Source: Lachnospiraceae bacterium (lineage in GTDB: Bacteria; Bacillota; Clostridia; Lachnospirales; Lachnospiraceae). From it: a stretch of DNA of 64,000 bases. Position 1 is the first letter of the stretch. The number at the start of each line of letters is the position of its first letter. Shown here piece after piece: positions 45,836 to 54,580 of the stretch. The notes beneath the pieces were generated by a model. That model saw nothing but the letters and a program-made list of their open reading frames with translations. It searched no databases and was not told the DNA's origin. Made by a program: the position numbers and the translations under genes. Location: the NCBI GenBank assembly GCA_029053015.1, contig JAIDHX010000039.1, positions 1 to 64,000 on the forward strand, in the 5' to 3' direction.

Positions 45836-47578
45836 TTATCCCAAATCGGGCATATCGCAAAGTATAATTTTTTTCGATACTTTGCCCTCGGTTTCAAAAA
45901 GGATAATGGTGTTTTTTCCCTTTTTTAGCAATGGTGCAGGAATGTACAGCCTTTTCTGGGGGCCGATTTCCCAAAAACGACCCAGATTAAATCCGTTTAT
46001 AAAGGCGCATCCTTTGCCGAAGCCCTTTGTATCGAGAAATGTATCACACAGTTCTGCAGCTTCAAACTCAAATTTGTAAAAAGCCGGAATATGCTCTGCA
46101 TAGCCCGCTTCAAAATCAAGGTTTTCAAGCTGTTTTTTGTCAAGAGGCAGCGGGAAAATATCATACCCGAAATATCGATGGTCGTTGATTTTTACGCCGC
46201 CTGCAATGCCCTTGCGCTGATTTTCAAGCCCTGTGCCGAAATTTTCCCTGCCAATATTTTCACATAAAAGATTAATGTTACCGCCTGCCCGCTTTTTCAC
46301 GGGTTCAAATTTTTCATGCATGTTATCGCCAAAGGCGGTGTAAAGATATGCACTATCATGGCAGCAGATAACCCTGTCTGCCGCGTTCTCGAGGCGGATT
46401 TCATTTACCGCTTCGCCATCTTTTATTTTCAGACGGTAAAGAATATAGCCATAATTCTGATTGACATCCTCCATGGTCAGCGAATAGGGAGAATGGACAG
46501 GCTCAGAAATCTTTTCTATCACGGAAAACAAGTCCGCCTTTCCCGTGCATTGAATTTCACCATAGGCTTTCCGGCTGATTTTGGTCGTAAGGGGGATTTC
46601 CTGAAAGTCTCTGTATTTTGCAATAACCGCTTTGAAACAGTTGTACTTTTCGGTAATCTGTCCGTCCTCGGTGAGCGGCGCGTCATAGTCGTAGGAGGTG
46701 ACGTCCGCTGTGGGGTTTCCACTGTTTCTGCCGCTCATAAAACCAAAATTTGTGCCGCCTTCGAACATGTAAAAATTGAGGCTGCCACGTTTTAAAAGTT
46801 CCTCCAGCTCAGCAGTGGCTTTTTCGGGAGCAGTGGTGTGATGAGTTTCACCCCAGGCGTCAAACCAGCCGTTCCAGAATTCCATGCACATCAGGGGCTT
46901 ATCCTCGCCGATAAATTGTTTCATCTGTGCAAACTGCCATTCTGCACCGGAACCAAAATTTCCGGTGGGCAGTGCGCCATCAACCAGGCCCGATTTAAAA
47001 ATCGGCTCGTTCCATGGACCGTCCGAGGTCACAAAGGGAACGGTTATGCCGAGCTTGCGCATGGTATCTCTGAGAAAAGCAAGATAAACCGTGTCATTGC
47101 CATAATAGCCATACTCATTTTCAATCTGTATTAAAATAATATTTCCGCCCCTGTCAATCTGATAAGGCGCAAGCTTTGGTATCAGTACATTGTAGTACTC
47201 CCGCACCGCTTCAAGATATGGTGGGTAGGAACAGCGGAGCCGCATATTTTTGTCTTTGAGCAGCCATGCAGGAAGCCCGCCAAACTCCCATTCTGCGCAG
47301 ATATATGGTGAGGGACGGAGAATGATATAAAGCCCAAGCGCTGTTGCTGTCTCGATGAATTTGCATATATTTCTCATGCCATCCCACAGAAATCTGCCTT
47401 TATCCGGTTCGTGAAAGTTCCACGGAATATATGTTTCGACCGTGTTGCAACCCATGTTGACCAGTTTTTCAAGACGGTCCCGCCAGTACTCGGGAACGAC
47501 TCTGAAGTAGTGAACGGCCCCCGAAATAATCTGAAAGGGACTTCCGTTAAGATAAAATTGCTCTTTGATTTCAAACAT
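45836..47578 (-). CDS. GH35 beta-galactosidase
   Basis: Cytoplasmic (no signal peptide) retaining beta-galactosidase, 580 residues. The GH35 barrel starts FYLNGSPFQIISGAVHYFRV and PEYWRDRLEKLVNMGCNTVE; acid/base Glu is in QIENEYGYYG, nucleophile Glu in LMCMEFWNGWFDAWG. C-terminal beta domains end with FINGFNLGRFWEIGPQKRLY and the LPAPLLKKGKNTIILFE-type strand. ATG 47578 has AGGAGG about 6 bases upstream; a further 37 open codons are excluded. It probably removes terminal beta-galactose from imported oligosaccharides. No transporter or regulator gene is adjacent. Confidence 0.93.
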   Translation of the reverse strand: MFEIKEQFYLNGSPFQIISGAVHYFRVVPEYWRDRLEKLVNMGCNTVETYIPWNFHEPDKGRFLWDGMRNICKFIETATALGLYIILRPSPYICAEWEFGGLPAWLLKDKNMRLRCSYPPYLEAVREYYNVLIPKLAPYQIDRGGNIILIQIENEYGYYGNDTVYLAFLRDTMRKLGITVPFVTSDGPWNEPIFKSGLVDGALPTGNFGSGAEWQFAQMKQFIGEDKPLMCMEFWNGWFDAWGETHHTTAPEKATAELEELLKRGSLNFYMFEGGTNFGFMSGRNSGNPTADVTSYDYDAPLTEDGQITEKYNCFKAVIAKYRDFQEIPLTTKISRKAYGEIQCTGKADLFSVIEKISEPVHSPYSLTMEDVNQNYGYILYRLKIKDGEAVNEIRLENAADRVICCHDSAYLYTAFGDNMHEKFEPVKKRAGGNINLLCENIGRENFGTGLENQRKGIAGGVKINDHRYFGYDIFPLPLDKKQLENLDFEAGYAEHIPAFYKFEFEAAELCDTFLDTKGFGKGCAFINGFNLGRFWEIGPQKRLYIPAPLLKKGKNTIILFETEGKVSKKIILCDMPDLG

Positions 47579-47765
47579 AAAGCGCCTCCTGTTTTTATAT
47601 ATGAAGCATTGGCAAGCTGTCCAAGGCTGTGAAATGTCCGGACATCTATATAATAAACTGATATTGCTGGATATGCAACGGAATGACAATATTTCGCACA
47701 GGTGGGGCGCATAACCCTTTGCAATGCTTCATACAATGTAAAAAAGTGTTCTGAGGGGATTTCTT

Positions 47766-48029
47766 TTGAAAGATTATATTGAAGAGCGTGCTATTAATAT
47801 TGCAAATTATATTATTGAATGTAACGCCACGGTAAGACAGACGGCAAAAGCATTCGGCGTAAGCAAAAGCACGGTACATAAAGACGTAACAGACCGCCTT
47901 ATGCAAATTAATCCCGCGCTTGCAAAACAAGCCAGATGCGTATTGGATGTAAACAAATCAGAGCGGCACATCAGGGGCGGACTGGCAACCAAGGAAAAAT
48001 ATTTACACCAGCATAAAGTAGGAATTTAG
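47766..48029 (+). CDS. spoIIID: Stage III sporulation transcription factor SpoIIID
   Basis: Mother-cell DNA-binding protein that tunes sigma-E and sigma-K genes. 87 residues with the helix-turn-helix TVRQTAKAFGVSKSTVHKDV at about 22-41 and the basic C-terminal tail NKSERHIRGGLATKEKYLHQ, both hallmarks of the family. TTG start at 47766 preceded by GAGGGG. Together with sipL it shows that the organism forms spores. Confidence 0.95.
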   Translation: MKDYIEERAINIANYIIECNATVRQTAKAFGVSKSTVHKDVTDRLMQINPALAKQARCVLDVNKSERHIRGGLATKEKYLHQHKVGI

Positions 48030-48071
48030 CAATAGAAAATTTGGTGTTACCTGCCATTTCAGACAGTAAAA

Positions 48072-48130
48072 AGCTGCGGTTGCATGGCATTTTCTGGGAC
48101 TCAGACCGGAAAATGCCGGTAAGCTGCAGC
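48072..48130 (+). terminator. Hairpin after spoIIID
   Basis: AGCTGC..GGCATTTTC pairs with GAAAATGCC..GCAGC around a 14-base loop. It lies 43 bases after the spoIIID stop and just before the guaA promoter. An A-rich stretch follows instead of T. Confidence 0.55.
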
Positions 48131-48179
48131 AAAATATATCGCGTTCGGAATATACAGTTGTTTTTGCCTCAAGATTCTT

Positions 48180-48208
48180 TTGACAAGCAGTAAGGTTATC
48201 CTTATAAT
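48180..48208 (+). promoter_or_regulatory. Consensus promoter of guaA
   Basis: TTGACA (48180-48185), 17-base spacer, TATAAT (48203-48208): a full consensus sigma-A promoter about 55 bases before the guaA ATG. The leader is too short for a purine riboswitch. Confidence 0.85.
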
Positions 48209-48263
48209 AAAAAGCAGAAAAAGTTACAGGCATTGCCAAAGAATAAGACAGGAGAGGCGCGAG

Positions 48264-49808
48264 ATGGATAAAGAATTGGTGGTTGTGATTGATTTTGGTG
48301 GTCAGTATAACCAGTTGGTGGCGAGACGTGTCAGGGAATGTAATGTATATTGTGAAATTTATTCCTATAAGTACGATTTGGACAAGATTAAGCAGATGCA
48401 GCCAAAAGGAATCATTTTGACGGGAGGTCCCAGCAGTTGCTATGAAGAAGGAGCTGCCACTTGTTCCAAAGAGCTGTTTGAGTTGGGAATTCCTGTTTTA
48501 GGACTCTGTTACGGCGCGCAAGTTATGTCGCTTGTACTGGGCGGCAAGGTTGAGCGTGCTGCGGTCAGGGAATATGGAAAAACAGAAGTAAATGTGGACA
48601 ACTCTTCCGCGCTTTTTCAGGATGTTTCACCCAATACAATTTGCTGGATGAGTCATTTTGACTATATTTCCCGGATGGCGCCCGGCTTCAGGGCGGTAGC
48701 AACGACTGCAAACTGCCCGGTGGCGGCGGCTGAATGTGCGGAGAAGCAGCTCTATGCAATACAGTTCCATCCGGAGGTTCTGCACACACAGGAAGGCTCC
48801 AAGATGCTGTACAATTTTGTACGCAATATCTGCGGCTGCTGTGGCGACTGGAGAATGGACGCCTTTGTGGACGAAACAATAGAAAATATCCGCAGACAGG
48901 TTGGAAGCGGCAAGGTGCTCTGCGCTTTGTCCGGCGGAGTGGATTCCTCTGTGGCGGCGGTGCTTTTGTCAAAAGCCGTTGGAGAGCAGTTGACCTGTGT
49001 TTTTGTAGACCATGGTCTTCTCAGAAAAAATGAAGGGGACGAGGTAGAGGCAGTCTTTGGCCCCGAAGGCAATTACGATTTGAATTTTATTCGTGTCAAC
49101 GCGCAGAACCGTTTCTATGAAAAACTGGCCGGTGTGTCCGAGCCGGAGCGGAAGCGGAAAATAATCGGCGAAGAATTTATCCGTGTATTTGAAGAAGAGG
49201 CGAAAAAAATAGGTGCAGTGGATTTCCTGGTACAAGGAACCATTTATCCCGATGTGGTGGAAAGTGGACTTGGCGGCGAATCCGCAGTCATCAAATCCCA
49301 TCACAATGTCGGCGGACTGCCGGACTGCGTGGATTTTAGGGAAATCATTGAACCGCTGCGCAATCTGTTTAAAGACGAGGTTCGCAAGGTCGGTTTGGAA
49401 CTGGGCATACCGGAGCATTTAGTGTTCAGACAGCCGTTCCCGGGCCCCGGTCTCGGTATCCGCATTATCGGCGAAGTAACCGCCGAAAAGGTTAAAATCG
49501 TACAGGATGCCGACGCGATTTACCGTGAAGAAATTGCAGCCGCGGGCTTGGACAGAAGTATAAACCAATATTTTGCAGCCCTGACCAATATGCGCTCAGT
49601 CGGCGTCATGGGCGACGAGCGCACCTACGACTACGCAATTGCGCTCCGCGCAGTCAACACCATCGACTTCATGACCGCAGAGTCCGCCCAGCTCCCATGG
49701 GAAGTCCTGCAAAAAGTAACCAGCAGGATAATCAACGAGGTAAACCATGTGAATCGGGTAATGTATGATATCACGAGTAAGCCGCCGGGGACGATTGAGT
49801 TCGAGTAG
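48264..49808 (+). CDS. guaA: GMP synthase (glutamine-hydrolysing)
   Basis: Converts XMP to GMP. 514 residues: class I glutamine amidotransferase domain (Cys82 in [13 protein letters not shown], His and Glu in QFHPEVLHT), ATP-pyrophosphatase domain (P-loop [15 protein letters not shown]), and C-terminal dimer domain ending [29 protein letters not shown] precedes ATG 48264; the frame is open further upstream but lacks family sequence. The gene is complete. In several bacteria the 3' end of guaA is an attachment site for integrative elements, and here an accessory island begins directly after it. Confidence 0.97.
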   Translation: MDKELVVVIDFGGQYNQLVARRVRECNVYCEIYSYKYDLDKIKQMQPKGIILTGGPSSCYEEGAATCSKELFELGIPVLGLCYGAQVMSLVLGGKVERAAVREYGKTEVNVDNSSALFQDVSPNTICWMSHFDYISRMAPGFRAVATTANCPVAAAECAEKQLYAIQFHPEVLHTQEGSKMLYNFVRNICGCCGDWRMDAFVDETIENIRRQVGSGKVLCALSGGVDSSVAAVLLSKAVGEQLTCVFVDHGLLRKNEGDEVEAVFGPEGNYDLNFIRVNAQNRFYEKLAGVSEPERKRKIIGEEFIRVFEEEAKKIGAVDFLVQGTIYPDVVESGLGGESAVIKSHHNVGGLPDCVDFREIIEPLRNLFKDEVRKVGLELGIPEHLVFRQPFPGPGLGIRIIGEVTAEKVKIVQDADAIYREEIAAAGLDRSINQYFAALTNMRSVGVMGDERTYDYAIALRAVNTIDFMTAESAQLPWEVLQKVTSRIINEVNHVNRVMYDITSKPPGTIEFE

Positions 49809-49817
49809 TAAACAGAG

Positions 49818-49857
49818 AGCCGGGAAGCCGCATAAACAGCGGACTTTCCGGCTTTTG
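49818..49857 (+). terminator. guaA terminator
   Basis: Stem AGCCGGGAAGCCGC / GCGGACTTTCCGGCT with a 7-base loop, followed by TTTT. It separates guaA from the leftward SIR2 gene. Confidence 0.8.
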
Positions 49858-49889
49858 ATGTGGGGATTGATACCTTTTTGATACCTAAA

Positions 49890-51503
49890 TTATTCATTAC
49901 TTGTAGTTTGATTGTTATATAGCGTAATTTCTTTTTCAATCTTTTTTACAAAATTTATAACATTAGAGGCATGAGATTTAGTGATTGAAACATTAGTATG
50001 CACAAGTTCATTTCTTAAGTTTATATATTTCTTAATTTCGACATCTGATATATTGTGAATAATATTTTGTTGACACAAAGTTTGTAGCATCAAACTTAGA
50101 GAATATGGATGGTTATATTTATAAACATTAATACAAAATTTTCTGATATATTCTTCTAAATATCTAAAAGCTGATATAGCAGAAGCATTATACTCTTTTA
50201 ATTTGAAAAGTCGGTCTGCTTCCTCAATTCCATTTGAGGCAAGTTCGTCAACAAAGGTTAAGATGCAGTTTTGCAATTGTGCCAAAAAATCTTGATCATC
50301 AAAGCTTTTGTAGTAAATAATATTTCTATTTTTAAAGCGAGTATCGATTAAGGAGTTTTCTTGCGCAATACAAATGATATGTTTATTGTTTTTCAGTAAA
50401 GTAGTCAACTCCCAAGTGACGTTTGAATTATTTTGAGATAAATCCACCAAAGCTAAATTTGATTTTTGGATAAGAAGTTCGCTTTTTGCTAACCAATTAT
50501 CACTTGGAAAAAGAACCTCATCTAAAGTTATAGGTTTTATTGAATGTTCAGATAATATAGGAAAAATATTCTCTTTAATTTGTGAAATTATTTGATGAGG
50601 GGCAGCTATGTAGCATAATCTATTAATTTCATCAGGTAAAATAAGTTCTTCTTTAAGTTTATTATCGGTTGTTTGAAATAGTTGTGTGCTATTTTGGGAA
50701 ATCAATTCTTTAATTTCATTGAAAAAAGCTTTAAGAATATCCGGATAATGTTCCTTTTTCCCAGGTAAATTTATAACTTTAATATTTCTTCTTTCAAAAC
50801 GAGAAATTTCAGTTCGGCTTGCATCAACCATGACACAATAAGCCAATTTTTTTAAACTTCCCAAACGACTATTGATAATTTGCCATAAATTTCTTGTATC
50901 ATTATCATCAAAACTGTAGCCAACTAAAAATAAGGTTTTAGTAATAAACAAGTTAGAAATATAAGTTGCCAGTAGTTTGTTATTATCCAAAAATAAATCA
51001 TAGTCCTTTTCGGTGATTACCATATTATTGGGGTGGTTAAAATCTCCATGTAACTTAATTAGTTTTGTAGAATCTTTCATATTAATGGATAATTTTTCTT
51101 CAGAGACAATTATAGAAACGGGACGTTTACTTAATTGTAAGGTTTCGTCTAACAAGAAATCAAAATTTGTAGTGCATATAGTATCGTAAAAAATGTCACA
51201 AAAAGCCATATATGTTGGACTTGGTTGAATTTCATATATATGCAATTCTTTTGCTAATAATTCAATGAGTTTTATACGAGAATATTCATTTTCAAAAATG
51301 GAGAGGGCATCTAAAGCATTTGTGTACTCATAGTCCATTATATATGATGCGACATATTGGCCTAATTGATTCCAGTCAGGCATAGTTACACCGGGAGGAA
51401 TAATTGCATTTTTAGAAAATCCGGCACCAACAATTGGTATAACATTATTGTTAATAAAATCTTCTTGTAAGGTTTTAGGAATATATTGTAAATATTGTGT
51501 CAT
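49890..51503 (-). CDS. SIR2 / deoxyribosyltransferase-like / HEPN three-domain protein
   Basis: A 537-residue predicted soluble protein of three parts. Residues about 15-265 are a SIR2-like domain: VGAGFSKNA (26-28 GAG), TTNFD (111-115), LHGD (151-154), LVGYSFDDND (195-200), the NAD-binding marks of SIR2 defence effectors. Residues about 293-415 look like a nucleoside 2-deoxyribosyltransferase/TIR-like Rossmann domain (LCYIAAPHQI, then ALVDLSQNNSNVTWELTTLL). Residues about 425-530 resemble HEPN, with INLRNELVH (R497-x4-H502) and flanking helices. NAD+ depletion or RNA cleavage during phage infection is the expected type of action, inferred from the families. GGAGG stands 8 bases before the ATG. 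AT-rich, and next to an XRE regulator. Confidence 0.85.
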   Translation of the reverse strand: MTQYLQYIPKTLQEDFINNNVIPIVGAGFSKNAIIPPGVTMPDWNQLGQYVASYIMDYEYTNALDALSIFENEYSRIKLIELLAKELHIYEIQPSPTYMAFCDIFYDTICTTNFDFLLDETLQLSKRPVSIIVSEEKLSINMKDSTKLIKLHGDFNHPNNMVITEKDYDLFLDNNKLLATYISNLFITKTLFLVGYSFDDNDTRNLWQIINSRLGSLKKLAYCVMVDASRTEISRFERRNIKVINLPGKKEHYPDILKAFFNEIKELISQNSTQLFQTTDNKLKEELILPDEINRLCYIAAPHQIISQIKENIFPILSEHSIKPITLDEVLFPSDNWLAKSELLIQKSNLALVDLSQNNSNVTWELTTLLKNNKHIICIAQENSLIDTRFKNRNIIYYKSFDDQDFLAQLQNCILTFVDELASNGIEEADRLFKLKEYNASAISAFRYLEEYIRKFCINVYKYNHPYSLSLMLQTLCQQNIIHNISDVEIKKYINLRNELVHTNVSITKSHASNVINFVKKIEKEITLYNNQTTSNE

Positions 51504-51542
51504 ATAAAACGCCTCCTCATTAGTTTATTAAGTGGGAGATAT

Positions 51543-52118
51543 CTATTTTTTTCTCCATTGGTAACTGCATTTTTTATCATCTTTTCCATTATAGTCTACT
51601 TTACTGCTCGTAGCAGGCCAATTGATTTTCCACTCGAAATATTCGCCCTCGGAAATTTCCCCGTTCTTTAACTGTTCTTTTCGTAGACACCATTCACGCA
51701 TAAAATCATTGACTAAACCGTACTCTAACCACATACCTACTGGAGCATGAGCTGGCCAGTCATCATTGTCATAGTAACGCACCGATTTATCATCAGAAGC
51801 ATTGCATTTGCCGGGATTGCGGACAAGCTGAAATAAATGTATAGTGCTACGGTCATCTTCGTCAAGCCAAAGGAATGTAAGCATAATATCCTCGGCACAA
51901 CCGGGAGTAACACCAATAAAATGGATATAATTGACGTTCAGTATCTTTGCCATTTCCATTAAAGTATTGTTTTTGGGAACACGATAGCCGGATTCATATT
52001 GTGCTATACGAACATCAGCATTGCGTTCCTCATATCCCAATTTCAAGCCTAATTCACGCTGTGTCAAGCCACGGAACGTGCGTATTCTTTTTATCCGTTC
52101 TCCTAATACCATACTCAT
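51543..52118 (-). CDS. XRE-family regulator with C-terminal extension
   Basis: A 191-residue protein. The N-terminal helix-turn-helix (about 4-65) reads LGERIKRIRTFRGLTQRELG and DVRIAQYESGYRVPKNNTLM. The C-terminal part (EDIMLTFLWLDEDDRSTIHL, then WLEYGLVNDFMREWCLRKEQ) is not a domain I know. AAAGGA lies 4 bases before the ATG. It is directly upstream of the SIR2 gene (39 bases), so it may control it, and it is preceded by two GNAT genes on the same strand. Confidence 0.85.
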   Translation of the reverse strand: MSMVLGERIKRIRTFRGLTQRELGLKLGYEERNADVRIAQYESGYRVPKNNTLMEMAKILNVNYIHFIGVTPGCAEDIMLTFLWLDEDDRSTIHLFQLVRNPGKCNASDDKSVRYYDNDDWPAHAPVGMWLEYGLVNDFMREWCLRKEQLKNGEISEGEYFEWKINWPATSSKVDYNGKDDKKCSYQWRKK

Positions 52119-52134
52119 ATGTCCTTTCTGAAAA

Positions 52135-52641
52135 TTAAAATGATTGTTTAGAAACTATCATATTACACCTGCTCCATAACTCGTTTTTATATGAAAATAC
52201 ATCTTTGTCAATATTTCTTTCAACAAAGCCAATTTTTTCATAACATTGTTTTGCCAATGTATTTTCATTGAAAACATTCAGTTGAACCGCCTTAGCACCA
52301 GTTATCTGAAAGGCGTATCGCAAAGCCAGATTCAACATTTCTTTTCCATAACCTTTTCCGCGTTTTGCTTTATCTACAATTACAAATTTAAGAAATCCGA
52401 TATTGTCTTCTGTATTGATAGAATAACAGAAAAATCCTATTATCTGTCCGTTATTTTCGGTTGCTACATAGGCACTGTCTGTCCAATCCATTGATATTTT
52501 TTCTAAGAAATCATGGAAAGATTTTGGCGTAATAGGATATGACAAACGGTTTGCACACCAAAAGGCATGGGCTCTTTCGTTATCAACCCATTTTGATAAA
52601 TATTCGTAATCTTTGTTTGGTATATACGGTCGGATTCTCAT
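52135..52641 (-). CDS. GNAT family acetyltransferase
   Basis: A 168-residue GNAT protein. RPYIPNKDYEYLSKWVDNER opens the fold; FVIVDKAKRGKGYGKEMLNL is the acetyl-CoA loop (RGKGYG); LNVFNENTLAKQCYEKIGFV is motif B. AAAGGA lies about 12 bases before the ATG, so translation may be modest. It lies between a second GNAT and the XRE gene on the same strand. Substrate unknown; the RimI/RimL-like look does not decide. Confidence 0.87.
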   Translation of the reverse strand: MRIRPYIPNKDYEYLSKWVDNERAHAFWCANRLSYPITPKSFHDFLEKISMDWTDSAYVATENNGQIIGFFCYSINTEDNIGFLKFVIVDKAKRGKGYGKEMLNLALRYAFQITGAKAVQLNVFNENTLAKQCYEKIGFVERNIDKDVFSYKNELWSRCNMIVSKQSF

Positions 52642-52664
52642 AAATGGAATATCCTTTCTTTGAT

Positions 52665-53138
52665 TTATAGGTAGTTCACCATAATATATTCTTCTTCATT
52701 CTCCCATACAATTTCAAAACCAACCTTTAAATACATCTTTGCCGCATAATTGGATTTTTGAACAGAAAGAGAAACTTGGCTGTATCCATGTATTTTTAGC
52801 AGGGCAAGAATTTCTTTCATCATGACTGTTCCAATGCCAAAGCCTCGATATTCTTTATAAAGTGAGATTGCCAAAGAGGGAGTTTCATCGTCTATATGTC
52901 CGTAATCATTCATGATGCGAACCCAAGCAGCACCGACAATTTTATCGTCAAACTCTGCCACTAATCCCTTATCATCTTTTAATTCCCCGAAACATTCTAC
53001 ATAAACCTGCAATTCGGGAGATGTGATAATAGTTTTGGGTGGAGGTTCAGTACCCTCTGGAATAAATATCGCTTCATATAGAAAATTATCCAGTAATGGA
53101 TATTCCTGTTTTTGTATTTCTCGTATCGTATAGTCCAT
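52665..53138 (-). CDS. GNAT family acetyltransferase
   Basis: A 157-residue GNAT protein. AISLYKEYRGFGIGTVMMKE carries the acetyl-CoA loop (RGFGIG) and LSVQKSNYAAKMYLKVGFEI is motif B. GAGAGGTC lies about 5 bases before the ATG. It is first in a leftward set (GNAT-GNAT-XRE-SIR2 protein) that starts next to the excisionase gene. No evidence ties its activity to the SIR2 protein beyond position. Confidence 0.87.
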   Translation of the reverse strand: MDYTIREIQKQEYPLLDNFLYEAIFIPEGTEPPPKTIITSPELQVYVECFGELKDDKGLVAEFDDKIVGAAWVRIMNDYGHIDDETPSLAISLYKEYRGFGIGTVMMKEILALLKIHGYSQVSLSVQKSNYAAKMYLKVGFEIVWENEEEYIMVNYL

Positions 53139-53201
53139 AGCTGACCTCTCGATTCAGTATTCTTCATATATTCTAGCATAATTCAAATAATACAGCAACA
53201 A

Positions 53202-53316
53202 AAACTTATCAAAAATGCTAAATTTAATAAAAAAGATAAGTTTAACAAATAAGCTATTTGTAATAACAGAAATGTTAAGTATAATACGAATACGATATTT
53301 AACAAAAACGCTAAAT
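53202..53316. promoter_or_regulatory. Repeat-rich divergent control region
   Basis: Between the leftward GNAT gene and the rightward excisionase-like gene. Holds an inverted repeat AAACTTATC (53202-53210) / GATAAGTTT (53235-53243), a 13-base direct repeat AAAAATGCTAAAT / AAAAACGCTAAAT (53211-53223, 53304-53316), and further TTTAACAAA and TGTTAA words. This is typical of a regulator or recombination-protein binding region. Confidence 0.5.
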
Positions 53317-53332
53317 AAAAGGAGGATATTGA

Positions 53333-53524
53333 ATGAAGAATGAACTATTTGTAACTGTCGGGGAGGTAGCGCAGGAGTTGGGTGTTTCCAAAACATTTGC
53401 TTACAAATTAGTACGACAGATGAATGAGGAAGTGGAAGAAAAAGGTTTTATCACAATCGCCGGACGTGTCAGCAGAAAATATTATGAAGAAAAATTCTAC
53501 GGCATGGCACAGGCGGCGAACTAA
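53333..53524 (+). CDS. Excisionase-type small helix-turn-helix protein
   Basis: A 63-residue protein: VGEVAQELGVSKTFAYKLVR (winged-helix recognition part), then EVEEKGFITIAGRVSRKYYE. The size, sequence style and the integrase fragment 12 bases downstream fit an excisionase (Xis/AlpA-like) of an integrative element. AAAGGAGGATATTGA precedes the ATG. It appears intact though its integrase partner is broken. Confidence 0.8.
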   Translation: MKNELFVTVGEVAQELGVSKTFAYKLVRQMNEEVEEKGFITIAGRVSRKYYEEKFYGMAQAAN

Positions 53525-53536
53525 GGAGGGCAGATT

Positions 53537-53752
53537 ATGGCGGCATATAAAGATGAACAGCGTGGAACGTGGTATGTATCGTTCCATTATTATGACTGGA
53601 CGGGGAAGAATTGCCGGAAAGTCAAGAGAGGTTTCAAGACCAAAGGAGAAGCTACAGAATGGGAACATCATTTCCGAATGAAAGAATTAATAAAATGGTG
53701 CAATCCAAGGAAGTCATGGAGCGTAAAATACATGCCTATGATGAAGATGTGA
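53537..53752 (+). pseudogene. N-terminal fragment of a tyrosine integrase
   Basis: The 71-residue frame begins AAYKDEQRGTWYVSFHYYDW and has KVKRGFKTKGEATEWEHHF, the arm-type DNA-binding domain of Tn916-like tyrosine integrases. After about residue 52 the sequence shifts into unrelated residues and stops; no catalytic R..HxRY part is found downstream. The element that brought the island can therefore no longer excise with its own enzyme. Confidence 0.78.
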
Positions 53753-53781
53753 AATAGCAGTTAGCAGAGCCAGGAGCATTG

Positions 53782-53922
53782 ATGAGCGCAAAGGCTTATC
53801 GGGATAAAAAGGCACTTCCACTTGTGGAGAAATTGAAAGAGGTGGTAAAAAGTCTGACTATCAAATGCGTACAGCTTGCGGAGCAGGAAAAGAAGTTGAC
53901 TGCCAAAGTAGATGGGCAATAA
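53782..53922 (+). CDS. 46-residue charged ORF, possible gene remnant
   Basis: SAKAYRDKKALPLVEKLKEV, then VQLAEQEKKLTAKVDGQ. CAGGAG lies about 6 bases upstream. It resembles the helical C-terminal tail of a mobilisation or plasmid recombination protein, so it may be a fragment. Low confidence that it is a functional gene. Confidence 0.35.
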   Translation: MSAKAYRDKKALPLVEKLKEVVKSLTIKCVQLAEQEKKLTAKVDGQ

Positions 53923-53990
53923 AAACAGATTAGTCGCTTAATGGATAAAGTCATGGATCAGAGTAACACCATAGACTGATTGCAGGGAAA

Positions 53991-54083
53991 TGCCTGAGTT
54001 ATAATAAGCATAACCGAGAAAAGCTAGGAAACAAGTGGCTTTCAATGGTCATGCTTATTTTTATACCTGTTAAATCTCAGGCA
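53991..54083. other. Structured non-coding element of about 93 bases
   Basis: Nested inverted repeats: outer TGCCTGAG / CTCAGGCA (53991-53998, 54076-54083), inner ATAATAAGCAT / ATGCTTATTTT (54001-54011, 54051-54061), with a 40-base internal region. No open frame. The surrounding 53923-54275 stretch has no intact gene; scraps around it (for example 54105-54217) look like eroded element genes. It could be a small RNA or a transposon end structure. Confidence 0.45.
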
Positions 54084-54275
54084 AGGGAGGAAATATCAGT
54101 ACAAATGACAGCGGAACTGAAAAAGCGCAATTCACAAGGCGGGAGGGAAAATATGGCAGATTTAAAGATGGTATTGGAAAGGACAAATGATAATTTTGAG
54201 ATGTTCCGCCCATAATGATTATGATGATTTGAGTGGCTGGATATTGATTACAAGGACAGCGAACAGCCTTTTCTT

Positions 54276-54578
54276 TTGGAGGAGCTGCGAGCTATTATGC
54301 GATGCCTTGATGAAGTAAAGGGCAGACTTGAGTATCTGTCACTCCCAGTCAGGGAAGTGAGTAGGCTACATCGGAATAAGTTTGGGAGATATGAGACGGA
54401 TGGAGGGCATTATTACACCTGTGGCAGTCCAATTGCGGCTCTAGTGCAGGATGGATACAGGGAAGTGCTTTACTGGGTATGGATCAGGCTGGAGCATAAT
54501 GAGAAAGGTTATTATCTAGTGGGGTACAGTAATGTAGATATGGACGGTCTTATCGTTCGGGTGAGCGGGGAGGGATGA
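54276..54578 (+). pseudogene. DUF5348-like protein, 5' end damaged
   Basis: The frame reads EELRAIMRCLDEVKGRLEYL, SLPVREVSRLHRNKFGRYET, then HYYTCGSPIAALVQDGYREV and WIRLEHNEKGYYLVGYSNVD, which fits DUF5348, a small family of integrative elements. Codons are open upstream (LDIDYKDSEQPF) to a stop without an ATG; the only start is a TTG with no ribosome site, so the 5' end is probably lost. The stop overlaps the parA reading-frame start region. Confidence 0.6.
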
Positions 54579-54580
54579 CC

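Noticed and set aside
49858..49889. Direct repeat GATACC..GATACC after guaA as an attachment site
   Set aside because: The words are very short and no second copy linked to the guaA end was seen in the window.
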